Positions 34,665-42,848 of a DNA stretch of 64,000 bases are shown piece after piece. Below the pieces are notes generated by a model. The model saw only the letters and a program-made list of their open reading frames with translations, was not told the DNA's origin and made no database searches. Numbering within the stretch: position 1 is the stretch's first letter; the number at the start of each line of letters is the position of its first letter. The translations under genes and the position numbers were made by a program. Location: NCBI GenBank assembly GCA_965653565.1, contig CBFHAI010000019.1:1-64000 (forward strand), in the 5' to 3' direction. The DNA is from JALCLA01 sp965653565. Lineage in GTDB: Bacteria > Pseudomonadota > Gammaproteobacteria > Xanthomonadales > Xanthomonadaceae.

Positions 34665-35494
34665 GGTTTGAGCGGGCCGTGGCGTGGATCGGCGTGGAAG
34701 CAACTGGCGTACAGCGCCAGCAATTGGCTGCGTTGCAGCCGCGTATCGGCGAGTACTTCGTCGAGCACAGCGCTCTCGTCGTCGCCGCGTTCGGCCGCCA
34801 CGCGCAGCCGCAGCAGCGCGAGGCGTTCGTCGCATTGCTCGGCGGTCATGCGGCGCAAGGGCCGGCCCCGTCGCAATGGACGCACGGCGCGCAGGCGCGT
34901 GGCCTCGCGCAGCAGGCGCACCGCGAACTGGCGGCGCTGCGCGACGGCCAGCGCAGTCTCGTCGGCGCGCAGCGCACCGCGCAGATAAAGCGCCAAGCGC
35001 ACCAGCGGCAGGGTTTCACCGGCATTGGCGTGCATCCGGCGCAACCACGGTGCCTCGCTCGGTCCGGCGTCGCCGGTGGCGAAACGCAGCGCGATCCACT
35101 CGCCGCGGTTGCGTCCATGCAGCAGCGCCGCCATGCCCTCCGGCAGCACCAGCGTGTCGCCCGCCGACAGATGCCGGGTGCCGTCGACGGTTTCGATCAC
35201 GCACGGCGGCCGCGTCGCGATCACCAGCCACCACGACTCGGCGGTGGCGATCTGCAGCGCCGCCTCGCGCTTGCCTTCGTGCAGTTCCAGCGACGCGCTG
35301 CGGGCGTCCAGGTCGGTGACCACATCGCAGCCGCTGCGCGTGAACAGGGCCGCGGCAGGCAGATGCGGATTGCGGACGCGATGGTCTTCGTGCCGCGGCC
35401 GCGCCTGCGTCGGCACCTCGGCGGCCGGCGCGAACTCCAGCGGCGGCAGCGCGGCGCGGGCGCGGCGCGAGCCGGACAGACTCAATGCGGACAT
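34661..35494 (-). CDS. Unrecognised protein with a cupin-like segment
   Basis: A 277-residue protein lying between a hybrid kinase and a DUF1631 gene, ten bases after the former and overlapping the latter by four. Residues about 85-150 read like a small beta barrel of the cupin/AraC-sensor sort (PPCVIETVDGTRHLSAGDTL, VLPEGMAALLHGRNRGEW). The C-terminal half is helical and Arg/Leu-rich (LRREATRLRAV-like; EQCDERLALLRLRVAAERG). No DNA-binding motif is evident, and no signal peptide or membrane segment. Function unknown; context suggests a role in the signalling output of the pilus operon. Confidence 0.65.
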   Translation of the reverse strand: MSALSLSGSRRARAALPPLEFAPAAEVPTQARPRHEDHRVRNPHLPAAALFTRSGCDVVTDLDARSASLELHEGKREAALQIATAESWWLVIATRPPCVIETVDGTRHLSAGDTLVLPEGMAALLHGRNRGEWIALRFATGDAGPSEAPWLRRMHANAGETLPLVRLALYLRGALRADETALAVAQRRQFAVRLLREATRLRAVRPLRRGRPLRRMTAEQCDERLALLRLRVAAERGDDESAVLDEVLADTRLQRSQLLALYASCFHADPRHGPLKP

Positions 35495-35503
35495 GCCGGT
35501 CTC

Positions 35504-37687
35504 CTACGGAATCGCAGCGGCAGTGGCGGTGATCCGCGGCGTGCTGCGCGCGCCTTCGGCGTTCGACGCCAATATCGGCATCGCGATGACGCCGGCGTCG
35601 ATCGGCGTCGCCTTGTTGGTCCATTTGCCGAGCAGGCGCGACAGCGTGCCGAGCTCGATCGGTTTGGCCAGGTGATCGTCCATGCCCGCTTCGAGGCAGC
35701 GCTCGCGATCGCCCGGCATCGCGTTCGCGGTGACCGCGAGCACCGGCATGCGCCGCAGACCGTTCTCACGCTCGTGCAGACGCTGCACGCGGGTTGCGGC
35801 GAAACCGTCGACGTCGGGCATCTGGCAATCCATCAGCACGATGTCGAATTCGGTGCGACGCATCAGATCGATCGCTTCGCGTCCGCCGCTGGCCTGGGTG
35901 ACCTTCGCGCCGAGTTTCTGCAGCGAAAGTTGGCCGGCGTAGCGATTGATCGCGATGTCGTCGACCAGCAGCACGCGCAGTCCGTCGAAACGCTGCGACG
36001 GTTCGCGCGACAGGCGGATCTCGGGGCCGTCGGCGAGCGCCGCGGCGTCCGGCGTGCGATTGGAAATCAGGTCGCGCACCAGACGGTTGGCGGCCGCGTC
36101 GCGCAAGTCGCGCGAAGCCAGCACTACGCGTCCGCCGTGATCGCCGTCGATCAGGCCTTCGCTCGAATCGCCGAGCAGCAGCACGCGCATCTGCGAGAAG
36201 CATTCTTCGCTCAGCACCGGCCGCGTCAGCGATGCCGCGGTCTTGCTGGCCGACGCCAGGTCGATCACCAGCAGATTGGTCTGGCCGGAGGTACCTTGCG
36301 ACGGTGACGCCGCCCGCAAGATCGACAGCGTCTCGTAGGCCGTGCCGACGCGCGTGGTGGTGAATTCGAGCGCGCTCAGGTTGCGCGTCCAGGTATCGGC
36401 CACGAACTCGTCGCGCGTCAACAGCAAGGCGTGCGCGGCAGCGGCGGACAGATTCACCGCCTCGCCGGCGGCACGCAGCAGCGGCACCGTGAACCAGAAC
36501 GTCGAGCCACGGCCGAGCGCCGAGTCGACGCCGATGCGTCCGCCCATCGCATCGATGATGCGCCGGCAGATCGCCAGACCCAGACCGGTGCCACCATGCG
36601 CGCGCGCCGTCGATGCATCGGCCTGCGAGAACGGCTGGAACAAGGTGGCGGCGGATTCCGGCGCAATGCCCGGCCCGGTGTCGCGCACCGCGACGCGCAG
36701 CGTGCGATAGGTGCGGTCTTCGGCCACCTGCGACACTTCGACGAACACTTCGCCGCGGGTGGTGAACTTGATCGCGTTGCCGATCAGATTGGTCATCACT
36801 TGGCGCAGGCGCAGCGAATCGCCGCGCACCACCGGCGGCACCGAGCTGTCGACTTCCAGATGCAGGCGCAGCTGCTTGGCTTCCGCCGTGCGCTTCATCA
36901 GCGTGCAGACCGAACCGACCAGTTCGATCGGCCGCAGCGAGGCGGTTTCCAGCTGCAGCGCGCCGGCTTCGAGCTTGGAATAATCGAGCACGTCGTTGAC
37001 GATGCGGCGCATTTCGCGCGCCGACTCGAAGGCCGCGGCGACCTGGTGGCGGATCTCCTCGTCGAGCGGCGCGGCCAGCACCAGTTCCAGGATCGGCAGG
37101 ATGCCGTTGAGCGGGGTGCGGATTTCGTGGCTCATCGTGGCGAGGAACTCGCCCTTCGACAGCGCCGCCGCTTCCGCATCGCGCTTGGCCGACAGCAATT
37201 CGGATTCGCCAGCGCGCAGGCGTTCGACTTCGGCGGTGAGTTCCTTGATCTGCGTGCGCGCCAGGGTCGCCGCCAGTTCCGCGGCTTCGCGTTCGGCTGC
37301 GGGAATTTTCGCCTGCTCGTGCAGCACGACGAACTGCGCCGCGACACGGCGTTGCTGCACGAACGCCGCCGCGACCGCGCACGCAGCGCCGGCCAGCGCG
37401 CCGGCCGCGAGAAGATTGCCGCCCGAGACGAACAGCGACACCGCGGCGACGACCGCCATCAGCACCGCAGCGCCGGTGATGCAACCGTGATACAGCGTCG
37501 CGCGTTCGATCGCCGCGTGCGACGCCGCCGGCTTCGCAGGGCGGTTGTCGCCCGCCATTTGCGGGCGCGCGCCATCGCGAGCGCGGCGCGGCGGCATAGC
37601 CTGCGATCTGTCGGCACGCAACGGATGCGTCGAACCGATCGCGGGGTCGGGAAGAACCGAAGAAGGTAAATGTACCGGGGTATTCAT
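35504..37687 (-). CDS. Hybrid histidine kinase (HisKA-HATPase-REC)
   Basis: A 727-residue kinase. An N-terminal disordered stretch leads to two transmembrane helices (about 68-87 and 90-110), a coiled coil (130-175), HisKA with FLATMSHEIRTPLNG (His187), HATPase (NLIGNAIKFTTRG; GTGLGLAICRR), a degenerate receiver-like middle part, and a C-terminal intact receiver (IVLMDCQMPDVDGF, LAKPIE). No HPt domain is present, so a separate phosphotransfer protein is needed. The phospho-relay part is clearly paralogous to the kinase at 19137-21701, which does have an HPt. The start lies 11 bases after the pilX-like stop, so it is in the pilin operon. Confidence 0.9.
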   Translation of the reverse strand: MNTPVHLPSSVLPDPAIGSTHPLRADRSQAMPPRRARDGARPQMAGDNRPAKPAASHAAIERATLYHGCITGAAVLMAVVAAVSLFVSGGNLLAAGALAGAACAVAAAFVQQRRVAAQFVVLHEQAKIPAAEREAAELAATLARTQIKELTAEVERLRAGESELLSAKRDAEAAALSKGEFLATMSHEIRTPLNGILPILELVLAAPLDEEIRHQVAAAFESAREMRRIVNDVLDYSKLEAGALQLETASLRPIELVGSVCTLMKRTAEAKQLRLHLEVDSSVPPVVRGDSLRLRQVMTNLIGNAIKFTTRGEVFVEVSQVAEDRTYRTLRVAVRDTGPGIAPESAATLFQPFSQADASTARAHGGTGLGLAICRRIIDAMGGRIGVDSALGRGSTFWFTVPLLRAAGEAVNLSAAAAHALLLTRDEFVADTWTRNLSALEFTTTRVGTAYETLSILRAASPSQGTSGQTNLLVIDLASASKTAASLTRPVLSEECFSQMRVLLLGDSSEGLIDGDHGGRVVLASRDLRDAAANRLVRDLISNRTPDAAALADGPEIRLSREPSQRFDGLRVLLVDDIAINRYAGQLSLQKLGAKVTQASGGREAIDLMRRTEFDIVLMDCQMPDVDGFAATRVQRLHERENGLRRMPVLAVTANAMPGDRERCLEAGMDDHLAKPIELGTLSRLLGKWTNKATPIDAGVIAMPILASNAEGARSTPRITATAAAIP

Positions 37688-37698
37688 GCGGGCAGGAC

Positions 37699-40086
37699 TC
37701 AGCGATACCGCGCCCAGAGCAGCTGCGCCTGGTTGGTCGGATCCATCGACGGCGTTTCGTCGGGCTTGAACTCGCCGACCGGGTCGAAATGCAGGTTCAG
37801 CGTGTTGCCCAGGCGGCCCGAGGCTCCGGTATCCACACCTTGGGCGGCTCCGGTGACGTAGCCGCTGATGGTCGTAGCACCGCTTGTGGCGACTTCATTG
37901 CCCGCCATGACACTGCCATCGACTCGCGCAGCGCCCGAGAACGCGATGTTACCGCCGCTGAACGTGTTGTCGGGCGCGAAACTGCCCGCAACCAGCGAAA
38001 CGTTGCCGATCTTGTTGTAGACCAGTCCTTCCTGACCTGCGGTCTTGTTGCACAGATTGGTCGGATACAGGTCCTCCAGCGCGGGCGATTCGATGGCGTC
38101 GCTGCCGGTGGCGGGCGGAATGTCGGCGTTGTCGCAAAGCAGGTCATACCCCGCATAATTCGGCGCCATGATGTGATTGTCTGCCGTTACCGAGATATTG
38201 CCCGTGGCGATGAACGCGTTGACGTACCCGCGCTTTGTCACATTCAAGCTGCCGCTGAACCACACGACACCACGCGCCATGGTCTGCGCGTTGTCGGCGC
38301 CGAGGGTCCAGAGCGGCAAGGTGGGCGGCGTGGTATTGGGATCGCCGGGGGTGTAGTCGAAGCAACTCTCGTTGACATCATCGATGTTCTGGCAGATGCG
38401 CGCGACCGGGTCGCTGCATTTGTTCTGGCCGCCATCACCGCCCGTGTCGGATGTCATGTCCTGCGGCTTGCACAAATGATCCGGAATCTTTGCGTTGGCA
38501 TCGTTCGGGTGAACGACGAAACCGAGCGTGTAAACGCCGTCCTGCACCCCGTTCATGCTCCTGACGGTGATCTTCGGCGTGCCGTCGGCATTGCGTTCGA
38601 ACACCAGGTTGGCGACACCTTTCAGTGCATTGGCATCCACCCGCGGCGGATCGAGGGCGTAGTCCGTCACGTTCTCGATGTCGACCAACGGCATGGCGGC
38701 GTCGCTGTAGTCGCAGGGGGCCGTGCCTTGCGTTACATCGGTGAGCACCGCATCCCAGCTTCGATCTGTGGGCGTCACGGCGGTGTACCTGAGCGTTCTT
38801 CCATACCGGCCCACGACTACGTCGTCGCGAGCAAAGGACGGGCTCTGGTTTTTGTCCGCCCAGTTCTTGTGCGGGATGATCAGATCCCTTTGTGCGCAGT
38901 ACCTCCTGATCTGAAGGTTCGAGGCCGCGCCGAAATCGTGCGTGATATCGATGCGCGAAACGAACTCGCCGATGTTCTCTCGCGACCTCAGGTCGATGCT
39001 TTCCCGGACGCGCAGACTTTGTTCGCCTCGGTAGTCGCCGGGACGATCGGCACCGTGATAGCGCAGTGTCTTGTTGCCATAAAGCTCTCTGACACCGCCG
39101 CCACAGGAGTACCACAACACCTCCTTTTCGACCTTCGCGAGCCGGATGTAGGTATTGTCCTTGCCGCTGCACGGATAGCCCGGCGGCACCCCTGCGATCA
39201 ACTGGCCTCCGGCTTCGACGTGATCGGCAGACGAGGTTTCGAAGATGATGTCTTTGTTCGAGCGCAACAGACCGTGCTGGGTGCCGTTGACGCCATTGGT
39301 CTGGTTGCCGTTGCCCTTCACCGTGATGTTCTCTTTGGACAGCACGGATTCGGTGGTCGTGTTCTGGGTGAGGGTTACCTTGCCGTTGGCATGGATGTTC
39401 TTCACGCCGACCGCGCTGTTGATCGTCACCTCGCCGGTGGTATTGATGTTCTCCACGCCGCTGAGGCTGACGTTGGTGATGGTCACGTCGCCCACCACGT
39501 TGATGTTCGCGTGTTCGCTGCCGTGGAAATTGATGTCCCCGGTGATGTTCACGTCGCGGAAGAAGTTCAGCGGCCCGGGTTCGCCAGCCGGCGTGCCGAC
39601 CGGCTCGGGCAGGATCATGTTGTAGACGACTTCGACCGGCGAGTTGGCCGTCACCGCGCCGGTGCCGGCGCTGCCGTTGATCCGCGCGGTGATGCGATAG
39701 TTCTTGTCCGTCGCATCGGAGGGCACCAGTTTTGCGACGCCCGTGATCTCCACTTCTACGTTGCTCACCACCTCGCCCGTCGCATCGTCGGTCAGCGTGA
39801 GCGCCATGGGCGAGCCGGCGGTCGGCGGGGTGGCGAGCCACGCCAGGACCGTCTCGCGATGGACCACGTCCAGATAGCGGCGTACCGTTTCTGCCGCATT
39901 GAAAGCGGTGGCTTGCGCGGGCGTCTGCGCATGCACGGCCAGCGTGCGCTCCTGCGCGCTGCTGGCTGCGCGGAATACGCCGACCACAGTCACGACCAGC
40001 GCCAGTCCCACCAGCACGATGAGCAGGATGGTAGCGATGCCGCGCTGCCGCTTCGGCGAGACGCGACGCGTATGTTGGCGAGTCAT
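37699..40086 (-). CDS. Very large PilX-like minor pilus assembly protein
   Basis: A 795-residue protein whose N-terminus is like PilX: basic RRVSPKRQRGIATI, then a transmembrane helix (LLIVLVGLALVVTVVGVF) with the PilX-type ERTLAVHAQTPAQATAFNAAET helix. Typical PilX is ~200 residues. Here it is followed by a long Asn/Thr/Gly-rich repeat region (about 170-290; FRDVNITGDINF, NINVVGDVTITNVSLSG, NINTTGEVTINSAVG) that looks like a beta solenoid, then a Cys-bearing region (CSGKDNTY, CGGGVREL, CKPQDMTS, CSDPVARICQN, CDNADIPP, LCNKTAG). A ribosome site AGGAG precedes the ATG. It may act as tip adhesin; pilY1 is missing from the operon. Confidence 0.8.
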   Translation of the reverse strand: MTRQHTRRVSPKRQRGIATILLIVLVGLALVVTVVGVFRAASSAQERTLAVHAQTPAQATAFNAAETVRRYLDVVHRETVLAWLATPPTAGSPMALTLTDDATGEVVSNVEVEITGVAKLVPSDATDKNYRITARINGSAGTGAVTANSPVEVVYNMILPEPVGTPAGEPGPLNFFRDVNITGDINFHGSEHANINVVGDVTITNVSLSGVENINTTGEVTINSAVGVKNIHANGKVTLTQNTTTESVLSKENITVKGNGNQTNGVNGTQHGLLRSNKDIIFETSSADHVEAGGQLIAGVPPGYPCSGKDNTYIRLAKVEKEVLWYSCGGGVRELYGNKTLRYHGADRPGDYRGEQSLRVRESIDLRSRENIGEFVSRIDITHDFGAASNLQIRRYCAQRDLIIPHKNWADKNQSPSFARDDVVVGRYGRTLRYTAVTPTDRSWDAVLTDVTQGTAPCDYSDAAMPLVDIENVTDYALDPPRVDANALKGVANLVFERNADGTPKITVRSMNGVQDGVYTLGFVVHPNDANAKIPDHLCKPQDMTSDTGGDGGQNKCSDPVARICQNIDDVNESCFDYTPGDPNTTPPTLPLWTLGADNAQTMARGVVWFSGSLNVTKRGYVNAFIATGNISVTADNHIMAPNYAGYDLLCDNADIPPATGSDAIESPALEDLYPTNLCNKTAGQEGLVYNKIGNVSLVAGSFAPDNTFSGGNIAFSGAARVDGSVMAGNEVATSGATTISGYVTGAAQGVDTGASGRLGNTLNLHFDPVGEFKPDETPSMDPTNQAQLLWARYR

Positions 40087-40114
40087 TGGAACGTCTCCTG
40101 CAGGATGGGATGGA

Positions 40115-40747
40115 TCAGGGATTGGTGAGGCAATACGAGAAAATCGTGACGTCGGGATCGGGCGCGGTGTCTTCCATCACCACCAGGGTGCGCAAGACAG
40201 CGGTACTGGCGATTCCGAAAGGACCGCAGCTCTGATTGGTGGCCAGGCGGAAACGCGCGGTCGACAGGTTGTAGTTGCGTTTCTCATCGGCATCGGGCGG
40301 CTCGAACAGCACCGCATCCGAGGCGAGCAGTTGTCGTTCGTCGACGTCCCAGTCCGGATGGTTCTGCGCCGTGGTGCAAGCGACGGGCGTGAGTCGATAG
40401 ATGCCGTCAGCCGCCGTGCCGATCACCAGCTGCAAGCCGGAACACAGGAACGTCGCGTCGCCGACGGCATCGCGATAGCGCCACACGATGCGGCGATCGC
40501 TCGTGTCGACGAAAACATTGGTGCCTTCGGCGGGATTCATGCCGAAGCCGGCTTGCTGCAATTCGATCTGCGCGGCCAGCAAGGCCGACGCGGCCTGCCC
40601 GTCGCGCACCGCCGAGCGCTGCGCCCCCATCGAAACCGACACCGTGGCGCGGTAGGCGACCAACATCGCGCCGGCCGTCAGCACCGCAAGCAGCAAGCCC
40701 ACCAGCGTACTGACCAGACTGCTGCCGGACTGGCGCGAGGGATTCAT
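40115..40747 (-). CDS. PilW-like minor pilin
   Basis: A 210-residue type IV pilin-like protein. The prepilin region is RQSGSSLVSTLVGLLLAVL, followed by the usual amphipathic helix (LVAYRATVSVSMGAQRSA). Position +5 after the peptidase cleavage glycine is Ser where most pilins have Glu, a feature otherwise known from tip-capping GspK-type subunits. A beta-rich C-terminal domain has paired Cys residues (TFLCSGLQL, VACTTAQN, QSCGPFG, SYCLTNP). The ATG overlaps the pilV-like stop (ATGA). It is the third minor pilin in the operon. Confidence 0.82.
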   Translation of the reverse strand: MNPSRQSGSSLVSTLVGLLLAVLTAGAMLVAYRATVSVSMGAQRSAVRDGQAASALLAAQIELQQAGFGMNPAEGTNVFVDTSDRRIVWRYRDAVGDATFLCSGLQLVIGTAADGIYRLTPVACTTAQNHPDWDVDERQLLASDAVLFEPPDADEKRNYNLSTARFRLATNQSCGPFGIASTAVLRTLVVMEDTAPDPDVTIFSYCLTNP

Positions 40748-41187
40748 TGCCTGGTGCCCACGACGACGTCCACCGCGGCCGCCGCCACGCCCAGATTGCT
40801 CACCGGCATGCGAACCGCCACCGACCGCACACCGTCGACGGTGACGGTGTTGGGTGTCGTGCCGCCGGCCTTGACTCCCGGTTCCACGGTGATCGATGGG
40901 ATGGCGTCGCAGGCATCGACGGTCAGATTCGCCGAAAGATCCTGGTGCAACATGACCACGTTGTTGGTCGAGCCGCACAGGCCTTCGCCGCGATCGTTCA
41001 AAAGTTGACGCATCTGCGCAACCGACACGCTCTGCGCCCGCAACTCGTGCTGACCCACCGAGATTCGCGCCGCGATCTGCATCGTCCCGGCGCCGACCAC
41101 GGTCATGATCGCGGCCCCGATCAGCGATTCGAGCAGCATGTCGCCACGCTGTCGGCGCGGCGGCCGTTTCTCAGAGAATTTCGACAT
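40744..41187 (-). CDS. PilV-like minor pilin
   Basis: A 147-residue prepilin. The leader RRQRG is followed by DMLLESLIGAAIMTVVGAG with Glu at +5 and a hydrophobic helix, typical of PilV/GspI minor pilins. The C-terminal domain is short with two Cys (GEGLCGSTNN, VDACDAIP). GGAGG precedes the ATG, which lies inside the 3' end of the fimT gene. Minor pilins of this kind prime pilus assembly under the PilD peptidase. Confidence 0.85.
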   Translation of the reverse strand: MSKFSEKRPPRRQRGDMLLESLIGAAIMTVVGAGTMQIAARISVGQHELRAQSVSVAQMRQLLNDRGEGLCGSTNNVVMLHQDLSANLTVDACDAIPSITVEPGVKAGGTTPNTVTVDGVRSVAVRMPVSNLGVAAAAVDVVVGTRQ

Positions 41188-41653
41188 TGAGGTCCTCCCG
41201 GTTGGCGATCGTCACGGCAAGCCGGCTGGCGGCCTGATCGCAACCCGCCTCTGCTATCGCGACGCCACGGCTGTCGTAGGCATTGCAAGTGAAAGCGTTC
41301 GACGTACCCTGCAGTCGCAGGCTCACGGAAGCGGGCAATTGCGCGCTCCAGATCACGGCGTCGTCCGCCGCGTTTTCGACCGTCAGCAGACCGGCGCTGA
41401 ATCTCAGCCGCGCCACCGACTCGCCCCACGTGCGCGGCTCGGTGCCGCCATTGCGCAAGGCCCAGCCTTTGGCGCGTCCAACGGCGTCCACCAGATCGCC
41501 GCGTGCCTGCAGTTGGCGGGCACTGTCCATCCACGCCATCGAGAACGGCACGGCGAGCAGCATCAGCATCATCGAGATCGCAAGCGACACCATCAGCTCG
41601 ATGAGGGTGAAGCCGCGCCCCTGCTCGGCACGGAACAATGGCTTGTTCACCAT
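41171..41653 (-). CDS. FimT/GspH-like minor pilin
   Basis: A 160-residue prepilin with leader EQGRG and helix FTLIELMVSLAISMMLMLLA, then a GspH/FimT-like globular domain (LVDAVGRAKGWALRNGG, RLRFSAGLLTVENAAD, FTCNAYDSRGVAIAEAGC) with two Cys residues likely to form a disulfide. GGAGGGG sits eight bases upstream of the ATG within the end of pilE. FimT proteins bind DNA during natural transformation in related bacteria, so a DNA-uptake role is possible. Confidence 0.85.
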   Translation of the reverse strand: MVNKPLFRAEQGRGFTLIELMVSLAISMMLMLLAVPFSMAWMDSARQLQARGDLVDAVGRAKGWALRNGGTEPRTWGESVARLRFSAGLLTVENAADDAVIWSAQLPASVSLRLQGTSNAFTCNAYDSRGVAIAEAGCDQAASRLAVTIANREDLNVEIL

Positions 41654-42099
41654 GTCGTGGCCCCTCCCATCACGGGGTTGCAGCCGTCCGTCATTTCTTT
41701 CACGTTCGCGCTACTGAGCGAGAGCTCGCAGCCCGACAGCCGCGCGTCGCCGAGCCACACCGCCTCGACGATGTAGCTGTTCGGGATGCCCGGGGCGACC
41801 GGATCGGGCGTGTACTTGTAGTTGAAGTCCGCCCCCTGCGCAGGGCTCCACCCCGGAAATTCGGCGATCACTTCCGCCGTTAGATCCGCCGCCGTGCCGT
41901 TGTAGGCGAGCTGGCGTTGCAAGAAGTTTTCCGCGTTCATCGACAGCGCCGCGAGATCGGCCTGCGCGGCGCGCACCTTGCTGCGCAGTACGTAATCGCG
42001 ATAGGCGGGAATCGCCATCGCCAGCAGGATGCCGAGGATGGCGATCACCACCATCAACTCGATCAGCGTGAATCCGCCATAGCGTCTTCGACTTTTCAT
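41647..42099 (-). CDS. pilE: PilE-like type IV pilin
   Basis: A 150-residue prepilin: short basic leader MKSRRRYG cut after Gly, then FTLIELMVVIAILGILLAMA with Glu at +5. The globular part (FLQRQLAYNGTAADLT; NYKYTPDPVAPGI) ends with a Cys-Cys loop (SGCELSLSSANVKEM, DGCNPV), as in PilE minor pilins. It is the first gene of the minus-strand operon pilE-fimT-pilV-pilW-pilX-kinase-unknown-DUF1631; successive genes overlap or nearly touch. The leader region upstream (to 42542) holds a shared 17-base motif 112 bases from the start and a hairpin-forming repeat. Confidence 0.88.
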   Translation of the reverse strand: MKSRRRYGGFTLIELMVVIAILGILLAMAIPAYRDYVLRSKVRAAQADLAALSMNAENFLQRQLAYNGTAADLTAEVIAEFPGWSPAQGADFNYKYTPDPVAPGIPNSYIVEAVWLGDARLSGCELSLSSANVKEMTDGCNPVMGGATTW

Positions 42100-42210
42100 G
42101 TGTTGCCCCCGGTTGAATCGTTCCTGACTGAGCAGGTGAAACGAGTGTCCTGCGCCGACCTGCTTCCCCGTGTGACGCTCCTCTCAGAGCACCGGCCGGT
42201 CGTGTCGTTC

Positions 42211-42227
42211 GCGCAATAAATGCAAAC
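42211..42227. promoter_or_regulatory. Shared 17-base motif, copy 1 (pilE operon)
   Basis: Reads GCGCAATAAATGCAAAC on the plus strand, 112 bases before the pilE start. Near-identical sequences lie at 47520-47536 and 63959-63975, each upstream of a minus-strand surface-protein gene. Candidate regulator-binding site. Confidence 0.5.
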
Positions 42228-42447
42228 TTGCCGCGAGCGTATTTTTTATTCGCCACATTCGCTCAGCGCGGGAGCAACGTTCCCACGAGCGAGCAAATTT
42301 TGTGTCCCGCAAACTTCCTATCAGTTCGTGGGCGCGCTACTAACGCAGTGGCGCGCTGTGACGTATCACGAGGTCGCGCGGTTTCGTGGAGCAGGAGCGG
42401 GACACAGAGTTCGCCAAAAGAGAGCGGAGGGGCGTCGAGGACGACGC

Positions 42448-42536
42448 GGGAATCGGGAGTCGGGAATCGGGAGAAGAGCAATGCCCGCAGATTGCCGGCC
42501 TTTCTCCCGATTCCCGATTCCCGATTCCCGACTCCC
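42448..42536. repeat. Inverted heptamer repeat (GGGAATC units)
   Basis: The left arm holds four seven-base units (GGGAATC, GGGAGTC, GGGAATC, GGGAGAA; 42448-42475). The right arm (42502-42536) holds five units in inverse orientation. A 26-base spacer separates them. The arms can form a long hairpin. It lies between the small gene after araC and the pilE leader. Similar GGGAATCGGGA repeats are common between genes in Lysobacterales. Confidence 0.8.
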
Positions 42537-42542
42537 GACGAC

Positions 42543-42848
42543 CTACATCGATGCCGCAGCCGGATGCAGCGCAACCGTTTCGCGCCCGGCAGGAGCCACA
42601 GCAGCGGCGGGCTGCGCGGCTTCGCGGTTGGCCTGCGAGAGTTGCGCCGAACGCACCACCACGCGGGCGGCTTCGATCGGCGAGAGCGACCCTTTCTGCA
42701 CCAGGATCGCGAGCAGCGTGGCGATGATGTCGGCGTCGTCCGCGGGACTGGCGCGCAGACGTTCGGACAGACCTTGCGCCAGCCGGCCGCGCTGGGCGTC
42801 GAGCAGCAGGGCGCGCGCGAGTTCCTGTTCGTTCTGATCGTGACTCAT
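42543..42848 (-). CDS. Small helical protein coupled to an AraC regulator
   Basis: A 101-residue hypothetical protein. The sequence is acidic at the N-terminus (MSHDQNEQELARALLLDAQ), then a helical core (GRLAQGLSERLRASPADDAD, IIATLLAILVQKGSLSPIE), then an Ala/Pro-rich tail. No signal peptide or membrane segment is seen. Its ATG overlaps the araC-type gene's stop (ATGA), so the two are co-translated. No family is recognised. Confidence 0.65.
   Translation of the reverse strand: MSHDQNEQELARALLLDAQRGRLAQGLSERLRASPADDADIIATLLAILVQKGSLSPIEAARVVVRSAQLSQANREAAQPAAAVAPAGRETVALHPAAASM

Larger units (their letters stand above)
42100..42542. other. Leader/intergenic region upstream of the pilE operon
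   Basis: No gene is supported. The region contains the palindrome ACCGGCCGGT (42191-42200), the 17-base motif at 42211-42227, an AT-rich stretch (42240-42250), and the inverted heptamer repeat at 42448-42536. The pilE promoter should lie here, but no clean -35/-10 pair or sigma54 box could be assigned. Confidence 0.5.

Noticed and set aside
42180..42240. A sigma54 (-24/-12) promoter for pilE
   Set aside because: GGCA and TGCA elements are present, but the GG to GC spacing is seven rather than ten bases.
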